A stretch of DNA of 64,000 nt from Bradysia coprophila. Lineage: Eukaryota; Arthropoda; Insecta; Diptera; Sciaridae. Positions 26,551 through 40,200 of the stretch are shown one piece after another (the stretch's first letter is position 1; each line of letters opens with the position of its first letter). Location: contig NW_023503293.1 in NCBI RefSeq assembly GCF_014529535.1, forward strand, positions 3,738,741 to 3,802,740. The letters run 5' to 3'. The notes beneath the pieces were generated by a model, which searched no databases, had not been told where the DNA came from, and was given only the letters and a program-made list of their open reading frames with translations. Made by a program: the position numbers and the translations under genes.

Positions 26551-27797
26551 ACAATCAAAGATTTTTTTCTTTGGATTTAATGACCACAAAAAATCAAATT
26601 TACCCTCGTGAGATTGTTACTCTTAAAAATTCTCGAAGTTCATGCAAAAGCAAAAGTGATTCGAGTGACAGCTGCCAAATAGAGTACTGTTTTGTATGAA
26701 CAATTTTTCCAGATTTTTCTACAGTGTTAATTTGTTTGATACACTGTCCTGTTTCAGTACTCCATTGTAAGCATGCTACGTTCTGCATTTCATTTAAATT
26801 TTATGAAATTGATGCTTTGACTGCAACTATGAGATTTACAAAAAAAAGAAATTCGACACGAACGTCGCTGTGTGTAATGCGTGTAAGGCCAGTAAAGCCC
26901 CGACGTTCCAGTATTTAAAAGAAAATTCCTCTGATGCATCGCATTATATAATGCTAGGACACTCCAACAGATGTCAGCCAATGCATATTTCAGACATCCG
27001 CAAGTCAAAATCAAATCAAAATGGAAACGTCCGAATCTTGATAAAGAAATGTTTATTTAAATTTATGAATGAAAGTTGGTACATTAATAAATTAAATGGA
27101 AAGATTATTTTACGAAATAAAAATAGTATCTTGCGAGTTGTCATAACCCTCTTCACACGACGGTTAGTCCACAAGAAAAAAAAAATGAAAATAAAATTGG
27201 GCGACATCTATGATCTATGAGCTAAAGCTAGGACTAGGATTCTAGTTCGTTGGTAGTAGAAAAAAAAACCTCATCTCTATACCGCTCACACACAGATACA
27301 CAAAAAACCAATCTCTGCAAAAAAAAATCTAACTAAAAATTTCAATTTGTTGCAAGAAATCACTCAAAGTCCAATAAATAGTTAAATTAAATGTGCCAAA
27401 AACAAAATTCCACAAAGTGCTAACGTGATTATTCAATAAAAGACTGTTGGCAGATAAATAAATCTGTGCAAGTGCAGCACTCATAAATCAGAACCAGAAA
27501 AAAACAAATCGTAAAAATGGTTGAAGACAACAAGAACTTTTTTTTTTATTTGAAATACCAACACCATGGTCATGTTAGACAAATCAACAAAAATATCATG
27601 GAATAGTGGTGATGTGTGTGGTTTAGAGCGAACATTAATTCTATAAACATTTTACTATTTTCGTTGGTTTTTCTGTGCGAAATTACACGATGAAACGTAA
27701 TCTGAATATTCCTTTAAAATCACATTATGCTGGAAAACGCAGTCGATGTAGCGGTGAATAAACGTCTACTTTAAATTATATTATTGTACTGAACGAA

Positions 27798-30700
27798 ATG
27801 TACGGGTCGAAAATGATTATCAGACTGCAGTATTGGCATAGCAGTATTATTATTATTTTGTACATTGTGCAACACATTGCAGCTACAAATAATGTATTCA
27901 ATAGTTTTGTTCCTATATACCTGAGTGAAAACAGTAAATCTAATAGTAGTCATAGTCTTTATGTTAATGCATCTGCAATATCAGCAGATTTATCCAGTAG
28001 CTATAATCAGTCTAGCAGCTTAATTTTTAAGAAACCCAAAGTGCCTTCACAATCGAATGATGCTTCGTTTCACAATATACTTGATCTGACGGGTAATTTG
28101 GAGAAGAGATTGAAAAGCATCAGAAACAATGAACTGGACATACCGATCATCCAGGAAATGTTTGATACAATGGAATTCAGTCCGATTGTACGTAATGACA
28201 CCAAGGCTGCATCCGATATGGCCAATAGAATTACGCACAAATTGAACAAAGCCATACGAATTCTGAATCAGACGAAAGAATTCATCGACACCAATACGGA
28301 CGGACTGGGCGAGAAAATCATTTTGCACACAATCGTCCATCCGTGCCCGTATGACGAGCAGAGTTTGCAGTATGACAAGAGTCAGATTGAAATCAAAAAC
28401 TATCTGAAAAATGTGGGAAATTTTGCCGATCAGGACGATCTCAATTTTACAATCAATTCGGAATTGTTGGAAAAAATGCGACAGTACAACGGAAATGTGG
28501 AGAATTTTAAACAAATTTATTTCATCTCGAAAAACGATTATGTCAGCGAATACAATTGCCATTTTCACAGTGCCAACATTCACTTGCGGTAAGTTTCGAT
28601 GATTCCGTAGCTATTCTCATACTAAATTCTATCAAATTTACAACTGCAACTGTCGAGGATCACCTGTTTTGTTGTTCAAAGTGTTTAAGGTGGCCCGGGA
28701 GTATATAAAATCGAAAGAGTATGAATCGAGGACGTTTCCGTATAGGTCTTTAGACAACATCTCCAGATTCTATGTCAGCCAACCGGACATCCAAGCACGT
28801 GAAAGAGATGCAAGATATGGATAAAAATGTGATATAAAGACATGCAAGTAATCCTAACGTGTGACATATTTTAATATGATTCAGAATTGATTGCGGTAGA
28901 ATTTCTTGCCTGTCTAGTTATACTGGCATCTCTCCAATCCTTCCTTTTAGATAGGCGCACACACTCTGCCAATGACTTAAAATGTCTAGAATGTTGCTCA
29001 GAAATTTTTTCTTAAAGATTTTGGGGTTTAGGATGAGAAGTTGTGAACTTTAAGAAAATAAGGCGAGAAATAGGATCTTCGGTAACCAACACATGATTAG
29101 CATTTTATTCTTCTTTCCTTAGGAACTGTCCCGGAAGTTGACATTATCGCGAAGTGCCCTATACCAGAAAGTTTCTGAAAAACGAATTTAACTTATCGCT
29201 GTGTTAAAATCCATTTTTTCAATTCTGTTTTCAGATACATATTTGCATCAGCCATCAGAAACAAGCATTTAGTTCTGTTGATTGATCATGGTAGTTCCCT
29301 GAAAGCGGATCAACTGGATCTCACAAAAGCATTTGGTAATTATAAACTTCAATATTTTTGCAAGGCAGCAAGCTAGAGAAAATTCGGTCCTGTAAAACAG
29401 GTCCGATCCTCGTTTTAAATAAACAAAATATTTAAATAAGAATCGGAATGGGTCGACCCACTTCTAACGTGGAGTTTTAAAATTCACAGTGAAACATTAA
29501 TAGACTGGTCTGGCCCTTCAACACATAAAAATTTTAGTGCAAAAGAGATGCAAGATTTTGAGAGAACGTATGAAATTCTCCCACAAAATCGTGAATCTCT
29601 TTTAATTCTGTATGCCAATGGCAAGGCTTATTTTGAGGATTTTGATCCTAAAAAACTCTGAAAATTCCAAATAATTCCGAAAAAGAAATTTAGAATTGTT
29701 TCGGTCATAATTGGGTTGACCCATGTCTAGATCCTTACTCATACAAACAAATACAAACATCGATGAATAACTAATCAATTGCCCGTTCTTTTCCAGCAAC
29801 AAACATAGTGAATATGTTAACTGAAACCGATCGGATCAGTATTATAGCCATCTCCGACAAATCTTCCCGATTCATCGACACGAACGATGAGTCTCAAGTA
29901 GCCAAAATGTACACAGCCTCCATAGATAATAAAGTGCAAATATTTAAATTTATTGACAATTTGAATCGATCGAAAGAGATCACCAATCATACACTGGGCT
30001 TCCAGTATTCGTTTAGTTTGCTTAGAGAAATTTATGAAAATTCGGATGATCACTTTAACAAGAATGTACCTGTATTCATGGTCTATATCAGCCGGGGACT
30101 ATTGTCGCCGCTGAACGAGGCCAGAGCTGTGTTGGAAGCGATTTCTCAGGGTCAGAGACTACTCAAGTATCCGGTTTTGATCAACACATGTGCCATAGTA
30201 TTAGGTAATCACTTTGATTAGATTTTACAGTGATTCTTTCTGCTTAACGCGTTCGATATTCTTATGCAGATGAGAAACGTGTCATGTACGAGAAACAATT
30301 TTTAAACGATGTGGCCCGACAAAATTACACAAAGTACAATATTGATGTCAGCGATTGGATACATAAAATCGACTACGATTTGATGGGTTCAATGTTTACG
30401 GTGAATAAACGTTATCCGGATGATGTTGTGAAAAATGGTGCGGCTGTTTTCAGTAAATGGTTTAGAAGACCATATCTCGAGAAAAAGATGATTGCCCATC
30501 TGCCGATTGCCATAGAGCCAAACCTGAAGGGTATGTAACGCACTGTTGCGGAGACAGCGACGACTGACTTGTAATTCCCTTTTTTTGTGTTGCAGATATG
30601 ATTGTTCCTCTGACAAAAACTTATTCGGATGTTGGAATCGTTGGAATTGATTTGTATTTAAGCGATTTAGTCGAGGACGTCGTCAGTTACAACAAATACG

Positions 30701-33305
30701 AAGATTCCTATGCATTCATCATTGATATCAATGGATTTACCATCATGCATCCGTCGTTTCCGCGACCCACATCAATTCTATCGAATATCTATTCCATCGA
30801 TATTCGACATTTGGAACAAATTGCCGATTTTCGATCGGTTTACGAAAAAATGCTATCGCTTCGACACGGTAGTGAGACAGTGAGTGGAAATGTGGATGGT
30901 GTTAAGACAACAATCAGCTACACGTGGCACAGAGCGTCTGAGTTTTACATTGTTTGTGTGGCTTCTTATCGCAATGTTACCGTTAAAATACCGCTACACA
31001 TCAGCCATTTAGGAATTGACTACTACCAGAACAGCGACAATGTGTTGGTCATTGACAATTTAATTCCGGAACTAGTTTATCATCGTTTAGACTTAATGCC
31101 TGTGCAGACTACACTGTGTCGACATTTCAAGCAAATAGCTACCATGGGTGAGAACAATTTCAAATTTGTGAACAACGCCGTTGTGATAACCGATCGTCAT
31201 TTCAGATAGCGTAACATTGTTCCTGAGCCCATCGTCTTTCACATCACCATATGTCTACCTGAAAAATAATCGCGATGCAAGCCTAGAAACCCGCACGCAC
31301 AACGCCAAAAGCATAATGGCATACATCAAGGACACCACAAATTTACTGGCGAATCCAGGACTGTTACCTCAAGTAAGTTGAACGAATTGCATAACGGAAA
31401 ACCTTCCTACAGCAGCAAATTTTCCAGATACGGAACGATGTTACAGCCGTCTTTCATGCCATGTCGATCCTCAAGAAGCGGCACACCGAAAGCGGTGAAT
31501 TCCGGAAATATATCATCCGTCGCTATGTTGCCAGCATGAACGGTGTCGTGCAAGTGTATCCCGGCTGCTTGTTGAATTACGATTTCGAGACACTGCGCCG
31601 TCCATGGTTCATGAAAGCAGTTGAGTGGCCGGGAAAAATCGTCTTGACCGAACCGTATCTTGACGCTGCCGGTGGCGGATATATTATAACAATGGCCCAT
31701 ACCATACTAGAAGGAAAATCGAATGCTTTGCACAATCCTAGCGATTCAGTTGTGGCAGTAGTTGCAGTTGATATGACATTGGGGTTCTTTTACAAACTGC
31801 TGCTGCAGTCAGCAAGTTTTTGTTCGGATGAAAATGTGAAATGTTTTATGATTGAGGACAAGGGTTTCCTACTGTCACATCCAAGCATTTTGGAACCGTA
31901 CACGTTGAACGGTAAAAGTACCCGCCGACCATTAGAACATATAACGCACAAGGAATCGTACATGGCCAATGACATCTTGTACCACAAAAATCTCGTACAG
32001 AAGAAACTGTGCACCAATTTTCTGAATCGCACCAACCAACGTTACTTCCAATTCAATGTATCATTGGGCGAGATTTTGACGAACCGAGTGCATGGCGAAC
32101 GAACAAAGTATCAAATAACTTCGATTCCCGGCACAAACTTATTCATCAGCCTCTTGAATTCAACGAACGATAGCGGAACATCATCGGCCTTCTGTCCGTG
32201 CAGTACGTTGGACCGCATATGCTTGAATTGCAACCGAATGGAATTGACAAACTGCGAGTGTCCATGTGAATGTCCGCTGGTGTATTCGTTGATGTCCTAC
32301 TCGAATGCCACTTACAATCCGCCGGATATTTGTCACATGCAATCCGAATCGTCAACGGTGGAATTTTCAATGTCACAGGATTTGATCGAAATGGATTTGA
32401 AGGCATGTGTGTCGGTCAATTGTGAGTCGTATTTGACGCAGATGGACTGTTTGGGGCTAATGGGCTGTGAGTGGTGTATGGTTGATATGGACGGTGAAGC
32501 ATTTACACCGTTTTGCACGCAGCAATCGTCATGCTTCAATGGTGTATTGGGCTCAATGACTCCGTACGGCGATGGCGATTTAGGTGAGTTTACTTGAAGA
32601 GTTTGCCTAAATGACACAGTTTTGAAACAAACAAATATTTTAGGAGTTCCCATTGTCGATCCTATAGTACCACCATACTCAACTATCGGGCCTGTAACTG
32701 GGTCCATTATTGTGTTATGTTTGGTGATCGGTTTTGCCATGTACTGCTATCGTCAGAATTTAGACTCAGGTATGTGTAATAGCTTAATGAGTCCTTGCAC
32801 TGAAACTAATGTCAAATTTCCCATTATTCAGTCAACGAACAGCTTTACGCCAACTCAATTCCTGAAAACAATTACGGAATGCCATTGTCTCGCTTGGATT
32901 ACGATGACATCAGTCCACACGAGGACGGAGATTTGGGCGGCAACAGCCTCAATCGCAATTTACTGCGACCGTTGACCGTGCCAGACATTTCACCGTATCG
33001 CATGAATGCCGGCGTATACCGACCGCCGAACGTTGAATCCGATCACGGCTACTCTACAATGACACCGCGCGAAGACTCCGAACACCTATGCTTTACACTG
33101 GCGGAACCGTTGATAAACAACAAACGTATTTCCATGTCCGACTCGGCATCGGTAAATACGTCCGTGTCCAGCCCGACGAATCAAAATTATTTTATAGCAA
33201 TCGATAAGCCCAAAATGCCAATGCAAGAAAGTACAATATTGATGACACCTTCGCCGCACCATATACAAGCATCCGTTACGGTACATCATCCGATGGAAGC
33301 GGTGT

Positions 33306-33307
<2 letters not shown>
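27798..33307 (+). CDS. VWA and Cache domain protein, CACHD1-like, 9 exons, 1345 aa
   Basis: Related to voltage-gated calcium-channel alpha-2/delta subunits; vertebrate CACHD1 modulates calcium channels at the cell surface. Exons: 27798-28588, 29235-29335, 29797-30204, 30270-30530, 30596-31147, 31206-31372, 31428-32583, 32644-32769, 32832-33307; all are GT/AG and in frame (4038 nt). A hydrophobic leader spans residues 1-30. A VWA-N-like segment precedes a VWA domain that starts around residue 276 with LVLLIDHGSS. Cache-like regions follow: one includes YAFIIDINGFTIMHPSF, the second RRPWFMKAVEWPGKIVLTEP. A cysteine-rich stretch (CPC, CLNC, CECPCEC) comes next, then a single membrane span around 1162-1184 and a cytoplasmic tail of about 160 residues. 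The MIDAS motif is DxGxS (D281, G283, S285), where classical VWA domains have DxSxS. Human CACHD1 is of similar length and type I topology. The start ATG at 27798 is followed directly by the leader. Confidence 0.93.

Positions 33308-33345
<38 letters not shown>
33308..33345. repeat. GA dinucleotide repeat just after the CACHD1-like stop
   Basis: About 19 GA units with one interruption, starting at the base after the stop codon, so it would lie in the 3' UTR of the CACHD1-like transcript. Such tracts are length-variable, and GAGA-type sequence can bind GAGA factor in flies. Confidence 0.9.
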
Positions 33346-36300
33346 TTTATTTTTATGTGAATCTAATTTATACTTAAAGCTCAACCGTAAATGAAATTGT
33401 AAATTAATTCCAACTCCCCATTTTTATTTTGTTTCAACTTTTAATAGAGTAATGAATTAAAAGCAGCATTTTATGAAAACTGGGTGGTGTCTGGTGTTTC
33501 ATTCGCGATGCGAATTCGTTTCCCTTGTAAGTTCATCGAAAAAACAAATTTTGGGTAGACTTATCAATGATCAACACCAACGCATAACTCTGCATAAACG
33601 AAAGAAAATTTGTTTCTTTTACCAGAGGATATATGTACAAGAACAGCAAATTGTCGCTTATGAATATTGTCAACCATACGGTTGTCTTCAGCTTGAAAGG
33701 CTCAAAACGGTCATACTCTTGCGAATATTGTTTTTCGATGACCGGTCAACTGAGTCAAAGGACGACATACCGAGAGTATTCGTGTGATGAGCATATTAGG
33801 CTTTTACAAATGAAATTGGTGTCAAAATGAAGAATAGGCATTGAAGTTGAAGTCAAATGAAGAATGAGAGAAAATGTAATAAGAGGCATGTCGTGTTCAA
33901 TAAGTTCAATAATATAAAATTTGACTTATGATTTGCACTAGGAGACCTTCTACCTTCCAATTTAATTTATCTACGAGATGTAAGCTGATTGAGCTATATG
34001 CTAGGCCTACACTAAACAGCCCTAATGGTTTTTGCGTTAAATGTAGCACTGTTCGTAAAGCTAACTCTTTAAAATTGTCGAAAACAGTCCAACTCAGTCG
34101 ACCGCAGCAATATTAGTTACTCTTAACTTTCGACTTGTTGTTTCCTAAGACCATAAGAGCTTTCCGTTCAGAGGACATTGTAAATTAGATCTTAAAATAT
34201 TATTAATCATACTTTTTATTGGTTTGATTGTTCAATATGAGTGATATCAGAGTGTGTAATGCCATAGCCCATGGGATAGTATTTTGTGTGTGGTCAATGG
34301 GAAATGAGACCTGTCCGGTAAATAATAGATTAGGTCAGATCTTTCACATGACAATCATAGATATCCAACAACATTTTCACCGGAAACAAATGTAATTTTA
34401 TTGCCGAGTAGTCAACGACTTTGCAATTGAAAATGAAAGTAAAAAAAGAGAAAACTAAGCAGTAAAAATAGACAAAGTTTAAAAAAGAAACATTCAAAAA
34501 TTCCAACAAAACAGAAACAATACCATCTGTCGTTATTTCTTCTAACTATGCATCAAAATAAATAACTCGACTATCCGGAATAGAATTCAAAATGAAATCA
34601 AAATATTGTGTTTTCAGTAGCTGCTTGGCTGCTCTACTTATTTAACGTTGATATTACGATAGTTTTCACTGAATTTTCTTCTAAATCGGAAAGACTAAAA
34701 GATTTTCGCCATTTCAAAATATGGAATTTTCATTAGAATGATTATAGAATCCTTATATACCACGACAATCCAGAGCAAAACGAGCAAAACATACCACAAT
34801 ATGAAAATAAGTTCACTTTGGCACAATTTTAAATGGCCCCAGGCAGGGTGTATAAGAGAAATCAACTTGACAAAAACAAAAATACCAGCATAAGCTCGTG
34901 CGGATAGGTGTGATTGTCATCGCGTATGTGTATTGTTTTTTTTTGCCTAAACCCATCGGACATCACCAACAATCGGGCAATACTATTAAAAATCAGTAAA
35001 TTCTCGGCTATGTTTGTGTAAATGTGATTCGCGAGGGAAAACGCTCCCATTTTTCGTAATTAAGGTAATTAAATAAATCAAAACCAATTGCAAATTATTC
35101 CCGACATTACGTTCAATTGTTTTACGATAAATTGCTGCCAAATTAATCGAGTGAAATGTGTTTATTTTGATGCTTTGCAATGCTCCATCCAAGTGGCGCA
35201 ATAATTTCTGCCATTGCTCAAATAAAAAAAAATGTTTTATCGTCTGCAAGGTTATTGTACGAATTTCTTTGTTTTGATCCAAAATGATTATTTTCGACTA
35301 TGAACTTATGACTAATATGATTAATAAGACGCATAACGATCACATCTTCATTATTTATTTCAATTGTCGAGTGCAAGGAACTTTTTCCCCGATTCGTTTT
35401 TCGTTTAAATGCACTTCTTTTACGTACAGAGTTTGTTAATTTTGTGTGCCTTTTATTTTTCCATTTAAATTCAAACAAAAAAAAATGTTCGGCGATTGAT
35501 TTTTTTTCGCACCCAAATGGTTTATGGTAAATCAAATTCCTAAATTATTGTCATTACAGGCATTGTCAGTCTGAAAATCTGAAAATTGAATTTATTTTTT
35601 CTTTTTCTTTTATTTTTCTTTTTTGCTTCATGGCGTTTTGTGAATGATGATTAGTGTGTAGTGAGTATAATATAGAAGATTAGTGTGTGTGATAACGGTA
35701 TCATGGTGTTTGTATTGTAATTTTTCAATGAGCCGATGCCGTAAATATTCATTTTTCTATTTTATTACTCTTTAAATGTTGGAATTTCGAGAATTTGGAA
35801 CTTGTGAAATTATTTTTTTTTCTTTTATGTCCGATATCACCAACAGCATACATGCATTATAATTGTCTACAACTTTCAAAAATCGTACAAAATAACACAC
35901 AAAAAAAGAGAAGAAAATTAAATCTCTACATAGCCTGTCGTATCATATGCAACGACAAATTTTTTTTTAAATAAATTTTATTGATTTTTTTGATTAAGTA
36001 ATTTTAATGACCTTGTTATGATATCGACAAAGTGTAAAAAAAGAGTAAACTTTTGATGATACGCTAGGAAATATGTGTATATAATACAGGCGAGAGAAGC
36101 AACAACGTTTTTGTGCGATTGTATCTAAATTTAATTTCATGATGCACTATACGATGTAAGTTAGTCGAGGCTATTGTGTGTGAGTGTAAATATATGTATA
36201 ACAATCTTCTGTGCCAGTGACGTCATTGCCACAATCAGTAGTGTAAATGTTGGATGGTTTATTTGTAGAGCTACACCAGATGTAGGATCAAAGTTTTTCA

Positions 36301-37577
36301 CGTTTGACATGACAATGAATGTCTAGAAAGATTCTTTCTTTTTTTTGTTATATTTTGTTTCGTTCGTATGGCTTGTGACTGCACACATGCACAGCGTCAA
36401 AACATGCTAGATATTTGCGACCCTTATAGGGTACACGTGATTGTTAATTTGATGACACCTATTTGCCAGTCTGATGAATGTATAGAAGAGAGAAGAATTA
36501 GACTAAATCTATAATGTCTATAATGGTTTCAAATTCATGCGAGATAATAAATATTTTTAGGGCAACATTTGTATTTATCGGTATGCAACAAATCCTCAAT
36601 GGATGTGTATTCCGCGTATTCCGGGGTATATGCAATGCATACACGTTTTCCCATCTGCAGAGAATTTGTTCGATATAAAAATTAGAAAAAAAAATCTTCT
36701 CTTTTTTTGTGCGATTTTTGTGTGTTTCCCCCTTTTTTTTAGATGTTCGTTCGAACGTTGAGTCGATAAAAGAGATGATAAATTTACCGGAAAAAATGAC
36801 TAAGTTGGTCGAGTATATAAATTTCGTTTTCGGATGAATAGCAAGTAACGCCCTTTATGTTGTTTACATTTTCGTTTATATTTTTTTCTTCTCTCTTGTC
36901 TTCGGTCTTCAATATCAGCTTTAAAAAGTGAAATTTTTTTTACTGCATACCATCGGCGATTTAAAGATAAATTTGTGATCTTTTTTTTTCCGATTTTGGG
37001 TATTTTTCGTATTTAAATTGAATTCAGTCCAAAAGAGTTGAACGTTGAAGATATTTTATGTAAATTGTTTTGGTTGAGTAGCAACGAAAAGTCCTCGCAA
37101 CTGATTGAATTTCGGTTGTTTTCTGAAATGTTTCTAAATTATGTGGAAACAATTCGTCTTACCCTACTACAAACGAGCCTTAAACGTTTGTAGTAGTTGA
37201 CGTAAATTGAGGTCAAGAATGAATGCCTAAAGTCTGAAGGTAAATTATCTGGTAGAAAAGGCATACAATCGTCTGGGTTCAGTATCTTCAGTTTGACCGT
37301 TGTCATCCTTTAATATCGATCATATCATTCAGGCCGAAATAAATCTTATCAGGTGGCAGGCTATCTGTGACCTGATAAGCTTTCAGTCTTTGATGTCACG
37401 TGTGTTCTCCCATATAAATTTAAAAATGGTGAAATGAATTCAGTGAATACTGCTCGATCTTACCTCTCCGTCTTCCACACAATATCTTTTACCTCATAGA
37501 TTGAAGAGCTGAGACTCTGTGATCTAGCTATGTAGGTCAGTCCCTCTTAGGGCCACAGTTTGGAGCCTATGTCACAA
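33346..37577. other. AT-rich region downstream of the CACHD1-like gene
   Basis: No supported gene. The sequence is rich in T and A runs, like an extended 3' UTR or decayed intergenic DNA. An AATAAA occurs at 34557-34562, about 1.25 kb past the stop. One Pumilio-type TGTAAATA lies at 36185-36192. Open frames here are short, mostly low-complexity and without recognisable domains. Confidence 0.55.
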
Positions 37578-37740
37578 TAGTGAACGTCAGATTGTTCGAA
37601 CATAAACGGAATGTCCAACACAAACGGAAACACAAACGATTTTTACCTTTGGGACAATGTAGCTTTGCCAAAGAAAAATCGTTTGTGTTTCCGTTTGTGT
37701 TAGACATTCCGTTTCTGTTCGAACAATCTGATGTTCCCTA
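37578..37740. repeat. Long near-perfect foldback, about 73-bp arms
   Basis: The left arm 37578-37652 and the right arm 37668-37740 are inverse copies with only a few differences, around a 15-base loop. Arm landmarks are CAGATTGTTCGAACA, ACGGAATGTC, and ACACAAACGGAAACACAAACG with its inverse. A transcript would form one continuous hairpin. Open frames across it merely follow the palindrome and are not believed. It may be a young MITE, or the source of hairpin-derived small RNAs. Confidence 0.85.
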
Positions 37741-40200
37741 TTATTACATTAACGTGTTACAGACGGCAAGCATAGGACCAGTATTGTTATCGGGTCTATT
37801 ACTTCCATCGATCAAAGTATTTATCAAAGTCGTTATCGATAACATACGAATTCTACGACTTTCGTTTGTAAACGCTAAGACTCTGTAGCTGACTAATGAA
37901 GAATCCCAATTTGAAAATAAAATTTTTTATTGATAGAGCTGTCATAGTTCATTACCCATAGATGCCCTGTGCCAGTTTTAAATAAATTTGTATTTTCTAC
38001 AATGTGTGAGGTCCTCGATGTACATATACTAGGTCTATCGTCGTTCTGACCCTGAAAAGTGAATGTTATAGAACAAATATTGGTTTCCATGTAATGACAC
38101 GCCGTAGGTATCAGACCTTGGTCTGACGATGAACTCATTCAAAGACTCTCGGTCTATAATTAAGTCTAAGATACGATTCGCTTTGAAAGAGAACACTATC
38201 ACCAGTGGTCATCGTGTCGTAGTCGTAGTCGATAACATATATGACAAGCTGCTAATAGATTGCTAATCTACGATTTTGCTTGATTAAGTGGACTCCAGTG
38301 CTGTTTGCTGCTTAGCCATAATGAATAGCGATTATTTCACTGTCCAAAATTACATTGACAATTTGCAGTGAATCATTATCACATTAAAGCGTCATTATCA
38401 TTGCTTCGATTATTGTCCGAAATAATTTCTAGAACCACTTAAACAGCACAATGCAATGGCTGGTAATTATTTTGGTTGAATCAAGTAGTCAACACTTTGT
38501 CGATTATTATTTTTGTCATTTAAGTGGATTTCACATTTCGAAGAAAATTCGTTACATAAGTAAAACCCAAAAAGCAAAATATTGTTGGTTCCGACTGCTA
38601 TACCTAAATTTTAATTACGAAACAAAATATTCAGCTAAATTCCAGAGTAGTTCAGCACTAATTGCTTTTTATGTGTGTGAATGGTCAGTGATCGTCATAA
38701 AACAGGTAAAAATCCAGTAGAACAAAGATTCGAACGAACCGAATCTCGAAATCGAAGCGGTTTGCATTCTTGCATACTCGGTAAAGTTAGTAAAAATGTG
38801 CTGTTCTGCGGTATGCGTAAATTTCGATCATCCAAATTTTCGTTCGTCCTGATTTTTGCATCTTCTGGTTTTACCTCTCTTTTCCTTCCTGATTGTTCGA
38901 TGAGAAGTGTGAACATTTAGATGTTGAAACTAAAGCAAAAGACAGCAACAGGTTATTCCAGCAGACGTTTCATTTTCGTCAAAATGGTCAATATTTTTAA
39001 TGAAGTGAAGCTAAAATCTAATTTTGTAATTGACGACAGCATGTCGGATATTTCTGTCGTCAAATATGAAATACATCTTCCAATTTTATATAAATAATTC
39101 CCTCGAAACATATAATATCCAACATTCTCCGAGGCTAAATAGTCATTGTTATCAACCGAAAGCAATGTGTATTTACGTTTGCATATTTATATGCTGATTG
39201 CTGAGTGTTGTGACTGTATGTGAGTGTGTGTGCGTGATGTGGTGGTGTTTATTTTGGCATGTATTTATGTAGATTCTCGTTTAATTTAACCCACAGCAAT
39301 GAATAATATTTTGACTATGAACCGAAATATTATATTTGTTTAAGATTATGTTCTCCCAAAATTTGTGCATTCATCAGCATTTACACAAAGCACAGAGTCG
39401 GTATTCGACAATATACCCATATTGATGGAGTGTTTTTTCTTTACTTTTCGTTGCAGCTTATCGATAATGATAGTAACCAGTTCAACAAAAACTGATTAAT
39501 ATTCGCCAAACATGGAATTCGATCATGGAAAATGGTTCAACATTAGCAACATGAACATCCATTAAGTAAACAAACAAAGCAAGAAAACCACAACCAAACA
39601 ACAAACTACCATTACTGTGAGACAACCAAGTCAAAAATATTTCAAAAATCATCGGAACTACTAACTGTTTAGACAAAAAAAGAAGAAGTTTTCGTTGTTT
39701 GCACATACACATCCAAACACAAACACGTACCACCACCCAGCAGTTGCAGTAAGATTTTGCCGAAGCAGTTTCGTTTTTTTCATTGTGTTGTTCACAACAC
39801 TTCTTAAAGACACGCGCGCCGCCAATTTTTGTTCTAACTCAACATCAGTTTCCTTCGTTGTTTTTTTTTCCGTTTTGTGACAAATTTAATTTATTTAATT
39901 TATTCGAATCATCAACAATGATTCCAACATATATACCTGCTGTTGGACTAGTCTCTGTTGGACTTGTACAAAATGTTTAGACAACTATTTCGTAGCGATC
40001 TTTGTCATAGCCACCGAAGTAACGGGTGCCGATTTCAACAACATTTCGCCTCGTCCTTTGTGTTGTGCAGCATCGGATTAATTACATCACGTGAATGACA
40101 TTGTATTTGTTATTAGTTAAGGTAAATCAAACGGCTGCTAATACCCCCGTTCTACTGTGGTATGATGTGCTAACCGTTTCTTAAATTATTCGTTTCAGGC
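37741..40200. other. Intergenic sequence upstream of the KIAA0232-like gene
   Basis: No supported coding gene. The last bases before 40199 form a good splice acceptor (GTTTCAG), so upstream non-coding, or possibly coding, exons of the KIAA0232-like gene are expected somewhere in this interval. I cannot choose among the possible donors. Confidence 0.5.

Larger units (their letters stand above)
25664..27797. promoter_or_regulatory. Divergent intergenic region, TMC and CACHD1-like genes
   Basis: The TMC gene reads left from 25663 and the CACHD1-like gene reads right from 27798, so this 2.1-kb interval should hold both promoters and 5' UTRs. It contains a perfect 12-bp inverted pair at 26412-26459 and a dispersed repeat at 26462-26550. 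I cannot identify specific transcription start motifs with confidence. Confidence 0.5.

Noticed and set aside
26870-27220. 116-codon open frame before the CACHD1-like gene
   Set aside because: Low-complexity and Lys-rich end, no domain; lies in the presumed promoter region.
28047-28583. 178-codon open frame on the minus strand
   Set aside because: It lies entirely opposite the first exon of the CACHD1-like gene, has no recognisable domain, and is best read as an antisense shadow.
37580-37888. 102-codon open frame
   Set aside because: It covers the hairpin at 37578-37740; the repeated peptide blocks only reflect the palindrome.
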